A stretch of 64,000 nt of DNA from Phytobacter diazotrophicus. GTDB taxonomy: Bacteria; Pseudomonadota; Gammaproteobacteria; Enterobacterales; Enterobacteriaceae. The stretch is taken from assembly GCA_004346725.1 (NCBI GenBank), contig SMDE01000002.1:477568-541567 (forward strand), given 5' to 3'. Of the stretch, positions 40,942 to 54,468 are shown piece by piece. The notes under the pieces are model-generated. The model had not been told where the DNA came from. It did no database searches and saw only the letters and a program-made list of their open reading frames with translations. Made by a program: the position numbers and the translations under genes. Positions within the stretch are counted from its first letter, which is position 1, and the number at the start of each line of letters is the position of its first letter.

Positions 40942-41475
40942 AGTACAGTTCCGGAAAAAGCGCAGTTTATTGATCACGCAGTAACAATTAAAAAATTGCA
41001 CTTCCATCGCTGCATAACATCGGGCATTCCTAAAATTGCATGTCATTGACAAATAAAAAATTATAAATATCTCTATTATTCAACAAATTAATGAAAGTTT
41101 CTTACAATTTGACGTAAGTTAGAATTCAAATAATTCAGTTGCGTAACAGATTCTATAATATAGGAAGTTAAGCCGAAAGAAAACATTATTTACGCACACT
41201 AAAACAAATTCAACGCTATGCTGCTATCTGTCTCTTTTAAAGAAACCCCATATACGTAATGCGTCATTACTCAGTAAATACAATGTGCCGTGTGTATTAA
41301 CACGCAACATAACGGACATTCACATCATTTATCGTCAGGTATTTCTTTGCGTCGCTATATTTACGGTGATAAATACAGGAATCAGGACAGATGAATAAAA
41401 AACAAAAAGCGCGAGTGAATGGCAGGAAAGGAAAGAAACCCCCACGCGATGGCGCAGGGGTTTAAGGACGCGCGA
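40942..41475. other. Gap between pilin cluster and cheW
   Basis: These 534 AT-rich bases hold the leader and promoter of the first pilin gene (TATAAT on the minus strand at 41060-41065) and, near 41431-41463, the cheW terminator. An inverted repeat CGTGT/ACACG lies near 41289-41305. No convincing gene is present. Confidence 0.6.
41431..41463 (-). terminator. Terminator after cheW
   Basis: AAACCCC (41436-41442) and GGGGTTT (41457-41463) with inner GCG/CGC pairs form a hairpin; on the minus strand it is followed by TTTCTTTCC. It would end motAB-cheAW transcription before the pilus genes. Confidence 0.75.
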
Positions 41476-41979
41476 TTAGGCGACGTGGGTAGCTGCGATA
41501 TCCAGCAGTGCCATCTCGTCGCTGTTCAGCAGTTTTTCGATGTTGACCAGAATCAGCATACGCTCACCCAGCGCGCCAAGACCTGTCAGGTACTCGGTGG
41601 ACAGGGTAACCGCGAACTCCGGTGCCGGGCGGATTTGATCCGCAGCCAGCGACAGCACGTCAGATACGCCATCGACAACAATCCCAACCACGCGCTGACC
41701 AAAGTTCAGGACGATGACCACCGTGTTATCGTTGTATTCAACGTCAACCTGGCAGAACTTCACGCGCAGGTCGACGATGGGCACGATGACACCACGTAAG
41801 TTAGTGACACCCTTGATAAAGTCAGGCGTGTTGGCGATACGGGTGACCTGGTCATAGCCACGAATCTCCTGCACTTTCAGAATATCGATACCGTATTCTT
41901 CATCGCCCAGGGTAAATACCAGGAATTCCTGGCCCGATGGCTCGCCAGCCAGTTTTGTTACATTGCTCATACCGGTCAT
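41476..41979 (-). CDS. cheW: Chemotaxis coupling protein CheW
   Basis: CheW links chemoreceptors to the CheA kinase. The 167-residue protein is almost identical in outline to E. coli CheW ([34 protein letters not shown]). It ends the motA-motB-cheA-cheW operon. In E. coli tar follows; here the pilus cluster follows. Confidence 0.97.
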   Translation of the reverse strand: MTGMSNVTKLAGEPSGQEFLVFTLGDEEYGIDILKVQEIRGYDQVTRIANTPDFIKGVTNLRGVIVPIVDLRVKFCQVDVEYNDNTVVIVLNFGQRVVGIVVDGVSDVLSLAADQIRPAPEFAVTLSTEYLTGLGALGERMLILVNIEKLLNSDEMALLDIAATHVA

Positions 41980-42002
41980 GTTTTTACCTTCTTTTAACTC
42001 AG

Positions 42003-44078
42003 TCAGGCGGCAGTGTGCGCCACACGTTGTTCACGGTTTAATCCCTGTAGTGCCGAAACATCAACAATCAGCGCAACGCTACCATCACCAAGGATGGTTG
42101 CCGCAGAAATTCCCGGCACTTTGCGGTAATTGCTTTCAAGGTTTTTCACTACTACCTGATGCTGACCAATCAATTGATCAACCAGCAATGCATAGCGACG
42201 ACCGGCACTTTGCAGGATAACGACAATCCCCTGCGTAGCTTCGGTTTTCGCGCCATTAACATCAAATACTTTCCACAACTCTACCAGCGGCAGGTACTCG
42301 CCACGCACTTCGAGTACGCGCTCGCCACCGGCCAGTGGGTGCAAATCTTCTTCGCGCGGCTGCAGTGATTCCATCACCGCGTTCAGCGGCAGAATGAACA
42401 CTTCATCGCTCACTTTAACGGACATGCCGTCAAGGATTGCCAGCGTCAACGGCAGCAGAATGCGGATTGTGGTACCTGCGCCCTGACGTGATTTGATCTC
42501 AACGTGGCCGCCCATCTCCTGGATATTACGTTTCACCACGTCCATGCCCACGCCACGCCCGGAGACATCGGTCACCTGCTCAGCGGTAGAGAAGCCCGGT
42601 GCGAAGATCAGCATGCCGACTTCTTCGTCGCTCATGTTTTCGTGCACTGGCATACCCTGCGATATGGCTTTTGCCAGGATACGTTCACGGTTCAGGCCTG
42701 CACCATCGTCGGTGACTTCGATGCAGATATTGCCGCCCTGATGTTCTGCGGAAAGGGTCAGGTTGCCAATCGGTGATTTACCCGCTGCAACGCGTTTTTC
42801 CGGAACTTCAATCCCGTGGTCAAGGCTGTTACGCACCAGGTGCGTTAACGGGTCAATGATGCGTTCAATCAGGCTCTTATCCAGTTCCGTCGAGCTACCT
42901 TGCAGGGTCAGTTCAACCTGTTTATCCAACTTGCTCGCGAGGTCACGCACCAGACGCGGGAAGCGGCTGAATACATATTCCATAGGCATCATACGGATAG
43001 ACATGACCGATTCTTGCAGATCGCGTGCGTTACGCTGCAACTGCGTCATGCTGGTAATCAGGTCGCCGTGGGTGACCGGGTCAAGTTCGTTCGAGCGCTG
43101 AGCCAGCATCGACTGCGTAATAACAAGCTCGCCGACGAGGTTAATCAACTGGTCAACTTTCTCTACCGCAACACGGATACTGGTTGACTCACTGGCGCGG
43201 GCCGGTTTTTCACGACCTGCGGGTTGCTCTTTGGCGACCGCTTTCAGCGCCGCGACAGGTGCAGCCTGGACAACCGGGGCCGGGGCTGAAACCGGGGCCG
43301 CTGCTGCTTCTGGTGCGGCCTCTTCAACGGCTTCAACCGTTGCAGCTTCCGCAGACGCGGTTTCCGCAGGTACGCTGGCGTTTTCAAAGGCGATCTGGTC
43401 TGCTTCTATAACGAAGCACAGCACCGCAATGATATCATCCTGGCTTACACCGCCATCCAGCGTGACGCGTAAGGTATCCGTCCCTTTTACAACGTCGGTG
43501 AGCGTACCGAGGTTACCCAACTCTTCTTCCAGAAGGCTGACTTCGTTTTCTTTTAGACGCGACAGCACAATACGCAGCTTTCCGTCATCGGCTGGGCTCG
43601 CCGGAGCGGCAGCCTCAGCGTCCTGTGCGGCGCTTTCAACAACGGACAATTTGGCGCTATTGGCTGCAGCCGGAACAGCTTGCCCTTTGGCTTCCAACGC
43701 TAATTGACGCAACGCATTGCAGATATATTCAAAGCTGGCGGCATCTGGCTCCGTAGAGCTTTTATAGGCATCGAGCTGTTCCTGCATAATATCTTTGGTT
43801 TCCAAAAACAGGTTAATGATGTCAGTGTTGAGCTGCATTTCCCCACGGCGGGCTTCATCAAGCAGGTTTTCCATCAGGTGCGTGGTTTCCTGCAAAATGG
43901 TGAAGCCAAACGTGCCCGCACCGCCTTTAATAGAGTGGGCGGCACGAAAGATGGCATTGAGTTGTTCAGAGTCCGGCGCTTCTGGCACCAGATCTAACAA
44001 ATGCTGCTCCATGTCGGCCAACAACTCGTCAGCTTCATCAAAGAACGTCTGATAAAAATCGCTAATATCCATGCTCAC
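42003..44078 (-). CDS. cheA: Chemotaxis histidine kinase CheA
   Basis: CheA autophosphorylates and passes phosphate to CheY and CheB. The 691-residue protein has P1 with His48 ([16 protein letters not shown]), P2 docking domain (about 160-230) with Ala/Pro-rich linkers, P3 dimer domain, P4 ATP-binding domain (N box [16 protein letters not shown]1 DDGAGL, G2 [10 protein letters not shown]) and a CheW-like P5. Met98 could start the short form CheA-S as in E. coli. The P2-P3 linker is longer than in K-12. Confidence 0.97.
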   Translation of the reverse strand: MSMDISDFYQTFFDEADELLADMEQHLLDLVPEAPDSEQLNAIFRAAHSIKGGAGTFGFTILQETTHLMENLLDEARRGEMQLNTDIINLFLETKDIMQEQLDAYKSSTEPDAASFEYICNALRQLALEAKGQAVPAAANSAKLSVVESAAQDAEAAAPASPADDGKLRIVLSRLKENEVSLLEEELGNLGTLTDVVKGTDTLRVTLDGGVSQDDIIAVLCFVIEADQIAFENASVPAETASAEAATVEAVEEAAPEAAAAPVSAPAPVVQAAPVAALKAVAKEQPAGREKPARASESTSIRVAVEKVDQLINLVGELVITQSMLAQRSNELDPVTHGDLITSMTQLQRNARDLQESVMSIRMMPMEYVFSRFPRLVRDLASKLDKQVELTLQGSSTELDKSLIERIIDPLTHLVRNSLDHGIEVPEKRVAAGKSPIGNLTLSAEHQGGNICIEVTDDGAGLNRERILAKAISQGMPVHENMSDEEVGMLIFAPGFSTAEQVTDVSGRGVGMDVVKRNIQEMGGHVEIKSRQGAGTTIRILLPLTLAILDGMSVKVSDEVFILPLNAVMESLQPREEDLHPLAGGERVLEVRGEYLPLVELWKVFDVNGAKTEATQGIVVILQSAGRRYALLVDQLIGQHQVVVKNLESNYRKVPGISAATILGDGSVALIVDVSALQGLNREQRVAHTAA

Positions 44079-44082
44079 GCAA

Positions 44083-45036
44083 TCACCTCGACTCGGGTTG
44101 TGGCGATGTTGTAACTGCCGCCGCAGGCGCGGATGCTGGCGCTGGCGCCGCTTCTGCCTCCGGCTGTGTAATGACGCTTATTGGCACATTCTGGCTTTCG
44201 GCGTTCTCATGCAGAATGGCTTCTTCTGCTTGTTTGTTTAGCACCAACAGGCTGATACGGCGGTTGATCGCCTCATTCGGTCCGCGCTCTGCCAGCCTCA
44301 TTGTGGCTGCCATGCCAATGACTCGAAGCATTTTTCCATCGTCGAGACCCCCAACAACCAGTTCTCGTCGCGAGGCGTTTGCACGATCCGCTGAAAGCTC
44401 CCAGTTGCTGTATCCTTTCTCACCGTTGGCGTAGGGATAGTCATCGGTGTGTCCGGAAATGCTAATTTTGTTCGGAATACCATTCAGTACCGGTGCTATA
44501 GCCCGCAAAATGTCACGCATATAGGGCTCCACTTCTGCCCGGCCGGTTTTAAACATCGGGCGGTTCTGGCTATCGATAATCTGAATACGCAAACCTTCCT
44601 GAACAAGATCGATCTTGAGGTGCGGGCGTAAAGCACGCAATTTCGGATCGGCTTCGATCAGTTGGTCCAGATCGCCGCGCAATTTTTTCAGCCTTGCTTG
44701 CTCCATGCGTTGCTTGAGATCATCAATGTTCGGCTGTTTTTTAACTTCACCCTGCTGCTGTGTGTAGTCATCGCCACCGCCCGGAATCGGACTGTCGCTA
44801 TTCGAAATTCTTGGTCCACCCGTTACCGCTGTTGCAAGGGGTGTACGAAAGTATTCGGCAATCTGAATCAGTTCTTTAGGGCTAGAAATTGAGATAAGCC
44901 ACATAACCAGGAAAAAAGCCATCATCGCCGTCATAAAGTCGGCATAGGCTATCTTCCAGGAGCCGTGCGCTCCCCCGCCATGTCCTTTATGTTTCTTGCG
45001 TCTTACGACGACGATAGGATGGGACTGATTTTTCAT
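44083..45036 (-). CDS. motB: Flagellar motor stator protein MotB
   Basis: MotB anchors the stator to peptidoglycan and shares the proton channel with MotA. The 317-residue protein has one membrane helix with the essential Asp33 ([18 protein letters not shown]; Asp32 in E. coli), a plug segment, and a C-terminal OmpA-like domain ([20 protein letters not shown]). The C-terminal tail is Ala/Pro-rich. It overlaps motA by four bases. Confidence 0.97.
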   Translation of the reverse strand: MKNQSHPIVVVRRKKHKGHGGGAHGSWKIAYADFMTAMMAFFLVMWLISISSPKELIQIAEYFRTPLATAVTGGPRISNSDSPIPGGGDDYTQQQGEVKKQPNIDDLKQRMEQARLKKLRGDLDQLIEADPKLRALRPHLKIDLVQEGLRIQIIDSQNRPMFKTGRAEVEPYMRDILRAIAPVLNGIPNKISISGHTDDYPYANGEKGYSNWELSADRANASRRELVVGGLDDGKMLRVIGMAATMRLAERGPNEAINRRISLLVLNKQAEEAILHENAESQNVPISVITQPEAEAAPAPASAPAAAVTTSPQPESR

Positions 45037-45920
45037 GCGTCCTCAGTCGTTGTCTGTTGGTTAGGGTTTCTTACCGCGCGCACGTGTTCATCCAGTTCGA
45101 CAAACGACGGACGTTCGGTTGAGTACAGCGTTTTACGCCCAAACTCTACGGCAATTGGCGGCGCGTAGCCGTTCAGATTCGACAACAGTGTGATCTTGAC
45201 GCACTGCATCATTTTGGTGGTTTCGGCGCTTTTCTGACGCAACACGCTGGCCAGCGGAGAAATAAAGCCGTACGCCAACAAAATACCAAGGAAGGTTCCC
45301 ACCATCGCGTGAGCAATGAGCGCACCAAGCTCCGCCGCCGGACGGTCCGCCGAGGCCAGTGCGTGAACCACGCCCATAACCGCCGCAACGATACCAAATG
45401 CGGGCAACGAATCCCCTACCGCCGCCAGGGCGTTGGCCGGGACTTCCGCTTCACTTTCGTGGGTTTCGATCTCTTCGTCCATCAGCGCTTCAATTTCGAA
45501 GGTGTTCATATTGCCGCTGATGATAAGACGCAGATAATCAACAATAAATTCGAGCATGGTGGCATCGGCAAGGATGCGCGGATAGCTGGCAAAAATCTCG
45601 CTCTCTTTCGGGTTTTCGATATCCCGTTCAAGGGAGAACATCCCCTGCTGGCGAGACTTCGCCATCAGCCGATAGAGCAGCGCCAGCAAATCCATGTACA
45701 TACTTTTTGTGTATTTGGAGCGGCGAAACAGCAAAGGTAACGCCTTGATGGTGCCCTTGATGGCTTTACCATTGTTGCCGACGATAAACGCACCGATGCC
45801 AGCGCCGCCAATGATGATAAGCTCGGACGGTTGATAAAGTGCGCCAAGGTGCCCGCCGGTCATCATATACCCGCCAAGGACAGCACCCACAACCACTATG
45901 TAACCTAATACGATAAGCAC
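45033..45920 (-). CDS. motA: Flagellar motor stator protein MotA
   Basis: MotA forms the ion channel and torque generator with MotB. The 295-residue protein has four membrane segments and the cytoplasmic loop residues Arg90 and Glu98 region ([16 protein letters not shown]). The start is GTG at 45918-45920 with GGAAGGATG upstream, as in E. coli. Transcription is expected from the sigma-28 promoter inside flhC. Confidence 0.97.
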   Translation of the reverse strand: MLIVLGYIVVVGAVLGGYMMTGGHLGALYQPSELIIIGGAGIGAFIVGNNGKAIKGTIKALPLLFRRSKYTKSMYMDLLALLYRLMAKSRQQGMFSLERDIENPKESEIFASYPRILADATMLEFIVDYLRLIISGNMNTFEIEALMDEEIETHESEAEVPANALAAVGDSLPAFGIVAAVMGVVHALASADRPAAELGALIAHAMVGTFLGILLAYGFISPLASVLRQKSAETTKMMQCVKITLLSNLNGYAPPIAVEFGRKTLYSTERPSFVELDEHVRAVRNPNQQTTTEDA

Positions 45921-45987
45921 GACATCATCCTTCCGCTAATGACTATGGCAAGGAAGACAAATCGCAGGGTTTTCACGAAAGGCAGGG

Positions 45988-46021
45988 AAAAAAAAAGCAG
46001 CGGTATAACTTCACCGCTGCT
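45988..46021 (-). terminator. Terminator after flhDC
   Basis: AGCAGCGGT (45996-46004) and ACCGCTGCT (46013-46021) form a 9-bp stem; on the minus strand nine T residues follow. It separates flhDC from motA, although transcripts from the promoter inside flhC would have to pass it. Confidence 0.85.
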
Positions 46022-46046
46022 GGAGTTTGTCCCACACCTTGTTCGG

Positions 46047-46625
46047 TCAAACAGCCTGATCGATCTGTTCTTCCAGCAGTTGTGGAATAATATCGGCAGC
46101 ATCCCGGGAAAGTTTACGTCTTTTTACCGCACGAGAAGGCGGCTGGCATAAACTACAGGCGAAACTGCCAACAGGCTGATGCGCGTGGGTGATAAAGTTA
46201 CCACCACAGCAGTTACAGCGAGACAACTCCAGCATTCCGCTTTCCACGAAACGTACCAAAGTCCAGGCACGGGTCAGAGCCAGCAGTGGCCCTTCCTCAG
46301 GCTGAGGGCATTGTTCGAGATAGAGTCGATAGGCTTTAATTACCGCATCAACGCCGCTGCATAACCCGGTTTTTAGTAAGAATTGCCAGGCATTACAGAA
46401 CATTGAAGCATGAATATTTTGCTCCCACGTCATAAACCAGTCGGTGGAGAATGGCAGCATACCTTTCGGCGGCGGGCTACCACGCAGCTCTTTGTAAAGC
46501 TTGATGAGACGACCACGGCTCAGTTGCGTCTCACTCTCCAACATTTGCAAACGTGCGCCCAGCGTGATCAGTTCCATTGCTAACTGAATATCGCGGGCTT
46601 CTTGAACAATACTTTTCTCACTCAT
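46047..46625 (-). CDS. flhC: Flagellar master regulator subunit FlhC
   Basis: FlhC forms the FlhD4C2 activator that switches on class 2 flagellar genes. The 192-residue protein shows the zinc cysteines Cys137, Cys140, Cys157 and Cys160 ([17 protein letters not shown]). It begins two bases after the flhD stop. Its 3' end contains a sigma-28 promoter for motAB-cheAW. Confidence 0.97.
   Translation of the reverse strand: MSEKSIVQEARDIQLAMELITLGARLQMLESETQLSRGRLIKLYKELRGSPPPKGMLPFSTDWFMTWEQNIHASMFCNAWQFLLKTGLCSGVDAVIKAYRLYLEQCPQPEEGPLLALTRAWTLVRFVESGMLELSRCNCCGGNFITHAHQPVGSFACSLCQPPSRAVKRRKLSRDAADIIPQLLEEQIDQAV
46090..46116 (-). promoter_or_regulatory. Sigma-28 promoter inside flhC for motAB-cheAW
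   Basis: On the minus strand TAAA (46113-46116), 15 bases, then GCCGATAT (46090-46097). This fits the FliA consensus TAAA-N15-GCCGATAA with one change at the last base, and lies about 170 bases upstream of the motA start. Confidence 0.8.
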
Positions 46626-46627
46626 GA

Positions 46628-46978
46628 TTACGCCCTTTTCTTCCGGGCTGGTTCACCTGCTTGGGTAGATTCATTCAGCAGACGAGTAGAGAGCAGAATG
46701 CCGGTATGGATTTGCTGTAAATCATCCACACGGGATTCCTGAGTCAGACGCGTAATGGTCTGATGGTTGTCAAAGCGGAACTGACAAATAACTTGATTTG
46801 TTTCAGCGAGCTTAACCATCTGTGGAAGAGTTAACTCTCCCAGCGTATTCGCCATTTCTTCGTTAACACCTAAGCGGAACATGGCGGACGCTTTGTCCTG
46901 ACTAATTAAACGCTGAGCAAGGAGCAGATATGACAGATTGATGTCATAAATGTGTTTCAGCAACTCGGATGTATGCAT
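46628..46978 (-). CDS. flhD: Flagellar master regulator subunit FlhD
   Basis: FlhD pairs with FlhC as the class 1 master regulator. The 116-residue protein begins [20 protein letters not shown] and has the conserved Cys (VICQFRFD region) and C-terminal basic end. An ATG nine bases upstream (MGKMHT...) is in frame and also used in some annotations; I took the shorter form since GGGA lies just before it. Confidence 0.95.
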   Translation of the reverse strand: MHTSELLKHIYDINLSYLLLAQRLISQDKASAMFRLGVNEEMANTLGELTLPQMVKLAETNQVICQFRFDNHQTITRLTQESRVDDLQQIHTGILLSTRLLNESTQAGEPARKKRA

Positions 46979-47757
46979 TTTTCCCATCCCGAATAACCAA
47001 CTTGTATCTTATGCGGACAAACCGCACCCCGTGATGTCGCCGGGAAAAAACCCGGTATAAAAAGAAAGGCTAAATGCATAACAGACTTAGGATCTCGTGC
47101 GGCAGGTCTCTCGCTCAAATGTTTTTACCTTGCCACACTCTTAATCATTTCTTACAAAGAACTAAGATTTTTCCTAATTCGACGCAACTGTACTCGTAGG
47201 TGCTGAGACATACAATGTGACCAGAGTGAAATTTTGGAAAAAATGTGATCCACGTCACATAATTTACGCATTTCCTGGTAAGAAATCTATCAGTCCTGCT
47301 TCTGAATTGATTATTTTTTGTTCTAACAATCCATTTTTCTATTCTTTTAATGCGAATACTCATTCATATGACATATCGAAATACGGCGCAGTGGTCAGAT
47401 GTGTACTATCTTTAGGCGTTTAAAACACGCAATTCGTCTCTAATAAAGAAACAATAATAAATAGCTATATAAAACAATAAATTAGAAATACAGCCGCGCT
47501 TATTAATTGCCGCGCGGGATCATTTTAAATTTGTTAATCAGGACGATTAATAATTTAGGGATTTAACTTTAAATTCTTAAAATTTCGCTTAAGCACCTAA
47601 TTCTAATTAAGATGATTAAACTTCAAACTGTCCATTTCATAAGATTAATTAATGAATATTTATGAGTTTCTTCACAAGTTTGTCATATTGGTCTATTGCT
47701 ACGTTGGCGCAAACGGAGTAATGGTGATATGTGAACCTCATAGATAAGGAGCCAGTC
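46979..47757. other. flhDC regulatory region and divergent uspC leader
   Basis: These 779 AT-rich bases separate flhD from uspC. They contain the CRP palindrome at 47244-47259 and a long untranslated leader of flhD. In E. coli this region integrates many regulators and is an insertion-sequence hot spot; no insertion sequence is visible here. No gene is present. Confidence 0.75.
47244..47259 (-). promoter_or_regulatory. CRP site of flhDC
   Basis: TGTGATCCACGTCACA is a perfect CRP palindrome, centred about 273 bases upstream of the flhD start. This agrees with the CRP site known upstream of flhD in E. coli. Confidence 0.88.
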
Positions 47758-48183
47758 ATGGGCTACACGCATCTGTTGGTTGCGGTATCGGCCTCTCCGG
47801 AAAGCCACGCCCTGGTGGCAAAAGCGGTGTCAATAGCACGTCCGTTTCACTCCCGCTTAACCCTCATCACACTAACGTCCGATCCCGAAATGTATAACCA
47901 GCTTGCGGCACCGATGATGGAGAATGTGCGCGAGATTCTGCAGGAAGAGACGCAACAGTTTATGAATGACCTGGTCAACCGCGCTGATTACCCCATTGAA
48001 CAGGTGATTATTACCTCTGGTGAGCTCAGTGAGCACGTGCTGCATACCTGTCGTACACAGGGCGTCGACCTGGTTATCTGTGGGAATCACAACCAGAGTT
48101 TCTTTGCGCGAGCAGCCTGCTCCGCTAAAGCGATAGTCGGTTCGTGTAAAGTGGATGTCTTGCTGGTGCCATTGAGCGAATAA
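47758..48183 (+). CDS. uspC: Universal stress protein C
   Basis: UspC is a small universal stress protein; E. coli UspC affects motility and osmotic-stress signalling. The 141-residue protein has the ATP-loop-like Usp layout (TLITLTSDPEMYNQLAAPMM; VDLVICGNHNQSFFARAACS). ATG 47758 is chosen because AAGGAG lies 7 bases upstream; a GTG 27 bases earlier does not fit. It is divergent from flhDC and convergent with otsA. Confidence 0.92.
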   Translation: MGYTHLLVAVSASPESHALVAKAVSIARPFHSRLTLITLTSDPEMYNQLAAPMMENVREILQEETQQFMNDLVNRADYPIEQVIITSGELSEHVLHTCRTQGVDLVICGNHNQSFFARAACSAKAIVGSCKVDVLLVPLSE

Positions 48184-48206
48184 CCCCTCCCGCGTAACGG
48201 AAGGGG
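48184..48206. terminator. Hairpin between uspC and otsA
   Basis: CCCCTCCCG (48184-48192) and CGGAAGGGG (48198-48206) pair with one mismatch. The stem lies between convergent stops. The T-runs are poor, so termination may be weak. Confidence 0.5.
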
Positions 48207-48212
48207 CTCTTG

Positions 48213-50454
<2,242 letters not shown>

Positions 50455-50527
50455 TCATACGATAACCTTTCATTATCATTAGCCATGTAAGTATAGACAG
50501 TGTGACGCTGCTCGCCATTTTATGCAT

Positions 50528-50559
50528 AACCCATCAACCATTCTGGCGGTTGATGGGTT
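50528..50559 (-). terminator. Hairpin after araFGH
   Basis: AACCCATCAACC (50528-50539) and GGTTGATGGGTT (50548-50559) form a perfect 12-bp stem about 50 bases after araH. The following minus-strand sequence is only moderately T-rich. Confidence 0.7.
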
Positions 50560-50606
50560 ACTGGAGGTATGCTTAAAGATCAATCATCATAGCGATGACA
50601 GGAGGA

Positions 50607-51596
50607 TTACACAGTTCTTTTAGCCTTCTGTTTGTAGCGGTCAAAAATCACCGCAGCCAGCAAGATCAAACCACGCACCACATACTGGGCAAACGGCGAG
50701 ATGTTCAGCAGGTTCATCGCATTCTCTACCGTCCCCAGAATCAGGATCCCGGCGACCACGTAAGAGATTTTACCGATACCGCCTTTCAGCGAAACCCCAC
50801 CCAGCACGCAGGCCGAAATCACAATCAGCTCATAACCGATAGAGGTCATCGGCTGACCGCTTGTCATACGCGAGGCCAGGATAATCCCTGCCGCCGCGGA
50901 TACCAGCCCGGACAGAACAAAGATAATGATTTTCGTGCGCACCACGGGTACGCCCGCCAGACGCGCCGCTTCTTCATTGCCGCCAATGGCCAGCGTGTTT
51001 CGACCGAACGTCGTTTTGTTTAGCAGGAAGCCAAACACGATAAGGCAGGCGACAGTCAGCCAGATTGGCGCAGGCAGCCCCAGCCAGTTGGCATAACCAA
51101 GCGTAAAGAAGCTCTCGTCTTCAATACCGACCGCTTTACCATCAGAAATGATATAAGCCAGCCCGCGCACGATTTGCATCGTGGCAAGGGTCGTGATCAG
51201 GGCGTTAATTTTCAGCCGGGCAATCACAAAACCGTTAATAAACCCGCTCACCACGCCCAGCATCAGGCCAGCAAATACGCCCAGCCACAGGCTTCCTGAC
51301 ATGTTGATCACCACAGCGGTGGTAACACCAGCACAGGCGATGACGGATGCAACCGAAAGGTCGAAGTCACCGGAGGCCAGACAGAACAACATCCCGCAGG
51401 CCACCATACCGGACATGGAGATTGCAAGCCCCAGCCCTTTCATGTTCACAAACGAGGCGAAGTTCGGCACAAAAACGGCGCAGCCGATAAACAGTGCGGC
51501 AAACACCACCAGCATACCGAACTGATCCCAGATGCGGCCCAGGCTAAAGGCCGATGGCGACTTCGGTGCGCCAGAAGAAGTTACAGATGACATCAT
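50607..51596 (-). CDS. araH: L-arabinose ABC transporter permease
   Basis: AraH is the membrane permease of the high-affinity L-arabinose importer. The 329-residue protein has about ten membrane segments of the ribose/xylose permease family (SGDFDLSVASVIACAGVTTA; later GGVSLKGGIGKISYVVAGIL). Two consecutive ATGs are possible starts. It follows araG by 11 bases. Confidence 0.95.
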   Translation of the reverse strand: MMSSVTSSGAPKSPSAFSLGRIWDQFGMLVVFAALFIGCAVFVPNFASFVNMKGLGLAISMSGMVACGMLFCLASGDFDLSVASVIACAGVTTAVVINMSGSLWLGVFAGLMLGVVSGFINGFVIARLKINALITTLATMQIVRGLAYIISDGKAVGIEDESFFTLGYANWLGLPAPIWLTVACLIVFGFLLNKTTFGRNTLAIGGNEEAARLAGVPVVRTKIIIFVLSGLVSAAAGIILASRMTSGQPMTSIGYELIVISACVLGGVSLKGGIGKISYVVAGILILGTVENAMNLLNISPFAQYVVRGLILLAAVIFDRYKQKAKRTV

Positions 51597-51607
51597 ATTC
51601 TCCTTGC

Positions 51608-53122
51608 TCAGGCGACAGCCTGGCTAACTTTAGGCATCGCGAGGCTGAGCGCTCGCTGTTCATCGGCCTGACCATGAAGCAATTCACCGGCAATTTCGCC
51701 TTCGCGCATCACCACGATGCGGTCGGCGACGCCAAGGACTTCCGGCAGGTCGCTTGAGGCAAACAACACCGCTACACCACGGGCTGCCAGCGCATAGATA
51801 ACGTTATAGATTTCATGCTTGGCCCCCACATCAATCCCGCGAGTGGGTTCATCGAGCAAAATGACCTTCATCTCTTCCGATAACCAGCGTCCCAGAATGG
51901 CCTTCTGCTGATTACCACCGGAAAGATTCATAATTAACTGGTCGGCACTGGGCGTTTTGATATTCAGGCTACGAATATGATGCTCGGCGTTCTGCGCCTC
52001 CCAGCCGTTATTGATCAAACACCCTGCATGGATAAACTTACGCCGGGCGCTGATATTGATATTCTCCTGTACGGAGTGGACGGGAATAATCCCTTCTGCT
52101 TTACGGTCTTCCGGGCAGAGCATCATACCGGCGCGAATGGCATGGGATGGTTTCTGGATATTAACCTCAGCACCGTCAATAAAGACTTTCCCTTCGGTAA
52201 TTCGCGTACCGCCGAACAAACCTTTCATTAACTCGCTGCGCCCTGCCCCTACCAGACCGAACAGACCAACAATCTCGCCGCTGCGTACCGTCAGGCTAAT
52301 CGGTGTGCGAACACCGGGCGCTTTAACCTGATCGAGGCGTAGCCGTTCATCGCCATAGTCGCGCGGCTGCCAGCCGTAGATGTCGCCCAGGTCACGGCCA
52401 ACCATCGCCTGTACTAGCTGGTCATGGTTAACCTGCTGCATGTCCGTGAACGTACGGACATAACGTCCATCTTTAAACACGGTAATGGCATCGCTGAGGG
52501 CGAAGATCTCTTCCATGCGGTGCGAGACATACAAAATGACGCGCCCTTCTTTGCGCAGCTCACGAATAACCCTGAACAGGTTTTCGATTTCGCGCGCCGA
52601 CAGTGAGCTTGTCGGTTCATCGAAGGCAATAACTTTGGCGTTACGTGCCAGCGCCTTCGCGATTTCGACCATCTGCCACTGCCCGATGGAGAGATATTTG
52701 AGCGGCGTCTGTGGATCAATATCCAGCCCCAGATGCTTGAGTTGCAGACCCGCTTCATAATTAAGGAGTGAGCGGTTAACGATCCCGCTTTTATGGGGTA
52801 ACTGGCCGAGATAGATATTCTCCGCCACCGTCATTTCCGGTACCAGATGCAGTTCCTGGTAGATGATAGCCACACCGGCATTAAGCGCCGCCGTGGTATC
52901 CGCGAAGCTAACTTCCTGTCCTTTAATTGCCAGCGTACCGGTCGTCGGTGCGTAATTACCGCTGAGAATTTTCAACAGGGTCGACTTACCCGCGCCATTC
53001 TCCCCCATCAACGCGTGGACCTGACCGGCATGACAGTCAAAGCTGATATCGCTCAGGGCCTTGACGCCGGGGAACGTCTTGCCGATGCCGCGGAAGGAAA
53101 GATAAGGAGTAGAGTCTTGCAT
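51608..53122 (-). CDS. araG: L-arabinose ABC transporter ATP-binding protein
   Basis: AraG is the tandem ATPase of the arabinose importer. The 504-residue protein has two nucleotide-binding domains: Walker [10 protein letters not shown] and signature YLSIGQWQ in the first; degenerate Walker [10 protein letters not shown] and signature LSGGNQQK in the second, as usual for sugar importers. Length equals E. coli AraG when starting at 53122 ([10 protein letters not shown]). A longer upstream frame has no homology. Confidence 0.96.
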   Translation of the reverse strand: MQDSTPYLSFRGIGKTFPGVKALSDISFDCHAGQVHALMGENGAGKSTLLKILSGNYAPTTGTLAIKGQEVSFADTTAALNAGVAIIYQELHLVPEMTVAENIYLGQLPHKSGIVNRSLLNYEAGLQLKHLGLDIDPQTPLKYLSIGQWQMVEIAKALARNAKVIAFDEPTSSLSAREIENLFRVIRELRKEGRVILYVSHRMEEIFALSDAITVFKDGRYVRTFTDMQQVNHDQLVQAMVGRDLGDIYGWQPRDYGDERLRLDQVKAPGVRTPISLTVRSGEIVGLFGLVGAGRSELMKGLFGGTRITEGKVFIDGAEVNIQKPSHAIRAGMMLCPEDRKAEGIIPVHSVQENINISARRKFIHAGCLINNGWEAQNAEHHIRSLNIKTPSADQLIMNLSGGNQQKAILGRWLSEEMKVILLDEPTRGIDVGAKHEIYNVIYALAARGVAVLFASSDLPEVLGVADRIVVMREGEIAGELLHGQADEQRALSLAMPKVSQAVA

Positions 53123-53192
53123 AACGTCTCCGTGAATCAGTTCAGTGTACTTCTGGCCCTCCCTGATAAGGGAGGGCACAACCATCAGAGAT

Positions 53193-54182
53193 TTACTTCA
53201 CGCCTAACCCTTTTTTCGCCAGCTCTTCTTTGAAGTTATCGCGAGTGATCAGCACCACATCGGTAACCGCAGTGAATTTCGGCGGCTCAACACCTTTGGT
53301 CACCCAGTTGTAGAGCAGCTCGCTGGTTTTATAGCCATGCACATCCGGGCTTGGCAGCAGAGAACCGTAGAAGCCGGTCGCCTGCGCTTTCGACAGCTCG
53401 CTCACCGCGTCCACACCGTTAATACCAATGCCAATCACATCCGCAGCTTTAAAGCCCTGACCTTCGGTTGCACGCACGCCGCCCAGGACGGTGTTATCGT
53501 TCATACCCAGCACCAGCCAGTGTTTCACTTCCGGATGTTGCACCAGCAGAGAGTTACCGGCATCAAACGCACCGGGGATATCGTTTGATTTTGTCGGTAC
53601 CTGGTAAATTTGTTTTTCCGGGAAGCCCGCGGCTTTCAGCGCATCCATTGAACCGGTGGTACGGCGACGTGCGGTATCCAGTTCATTGGCCGTGATCGCC
53701 ATAACGCCGGTCGTTTTCACATCCCAGCCGCGTTTTTGCATCTCTTTGTACAATTCCTGACCCTGACGCGCGCCGATTTCGCTGGCGGCCATCATGACCA
53801 GAGGAACGGAGGTCATCGGTTCGCCTTTGGCATTAACGAACTGATCATCCACGGTAATGACTTTCATGTCATAACCGCGCGCTTTAGCAACAATCGCGGA
53901 ACCTAATTTCGGGTCCGGCGTACAGATAACGAAGCCTTTTGCGCCGCTCGCTGCCAGACTGTCGATAGCATTCAGTGTTTTTTCGCCATCCGGAACGGCG
54001 ATTTTAATCACCTCAAACCCTAAATCCTTGCCCGCCTTATCGGCGAATTTCCATTCAGTCTGGAACCAGGGTTCTTCAGGTTGTTTTACCAAAAAACCCA
54101 GTTTCATTGTTTCAGCAATAGCGGATTGTGACATAACGGCGGCAAGGCCAATGGCTGCTAACGCTTTAGTGAATTTGTGCAT
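53193..54182 (-). CDS. araF: L-arabinose-binding periplasmic protein
   Basis: AraF binds arabinose in the periplasm and delivers it to AraGH. The 329-residue protein has a signal peptide ([20 protein letters not shown], cleaved after AIA) and a type I periplasmic-binding fold ([37 protein letters not shown]). The length matches E. coli. It heads the araFGH operon behind AraC and CRP sites. Confidence 0.97.
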   Translation of the reverse strand: MHKFTKALAAIGLAAVMSQSAIAETMKLGFLVKQPEEPWFQTEWKFADKAGKDLGFEVIKIAVPDGEKTLNAIDSLAASGAKGFVICTPDPKLGSAIVAKARGYDMKVITVDDQFVNAKGEPMTSVPLVMMAASEIGARQGQELYKEMQKRGWDVKTTGVMAITANELDTARRRTTGSMDALKAAGFPEKQIYQVPTKSNDIPGAFDAGNSLLVQHPEVKHWLVLGMNDNTVLGGVRATEGQGFKAADVIGIGINGVDAVSELSKAQATGFYGSLLPSPDVHGYKTSELLYNWVTKGVEPPKFTAVTDVVLITRDNFKEELAKKGLGVK

Positions 54183-54326
54183 GGTTAACTCCAGCTTTGA
54201 CTTTCTTTTACGTAGGGAAAAATAACTACCGGTTAACTTAAAAGGTCATAAAACAAGGCATTAGGATCCGTGCTTCCCTGGATACCTGTGCTGGCAGTAG
54301 TTTTAGCGGGAAATTGATTCTCCATA

Positions 54327-54342
54327 GGAGAGCAATATCACA
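54327..54342 (-). promoter_or_regulatory. CRP-like site upstream of araF
   Basis: On the minus strand TGTGATATTGCTCTCC: a perfect left half and a poor right half of the CRP consensus. A TCCATA AraC half-motif lies next to it at 54321-54326. Confidence 0.45.
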
Positions 54343-54428
54343 CCGCAGAATTACAGTAATTCCGTACATAAATTCAGCGGATTAAGACATAAAAATGGGC
54401 GTATTTGTCGTACAAATCAGAAGGGTAT

Positions 54429-54445
54429 TAGCAGGATAATCCATA
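54429..54445 (+). promoter_or_regulatory. AraC-binding site
   Basis: TAGCAGGATAATCCATA matches the AraC consensus TAGC-N7-TCCATA exactly. It lies about 250 bases upstream of araF and points away from it (plus strand). Confidence 0.7.
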
Positions 54446-54468
54446 GCTCCAGCTCGGTTATCCTTGTC

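Noticed and set aside
41391..41465. A 24-codon, very basic reading frame (MNKKQKARVNGRKGKK...) with AGGA upstream, between the pilin cluster and cheW.
   Set aside because: Its second half is the cheW terminator read on the other strand, and I know no homologue; a chance frame is more likely.
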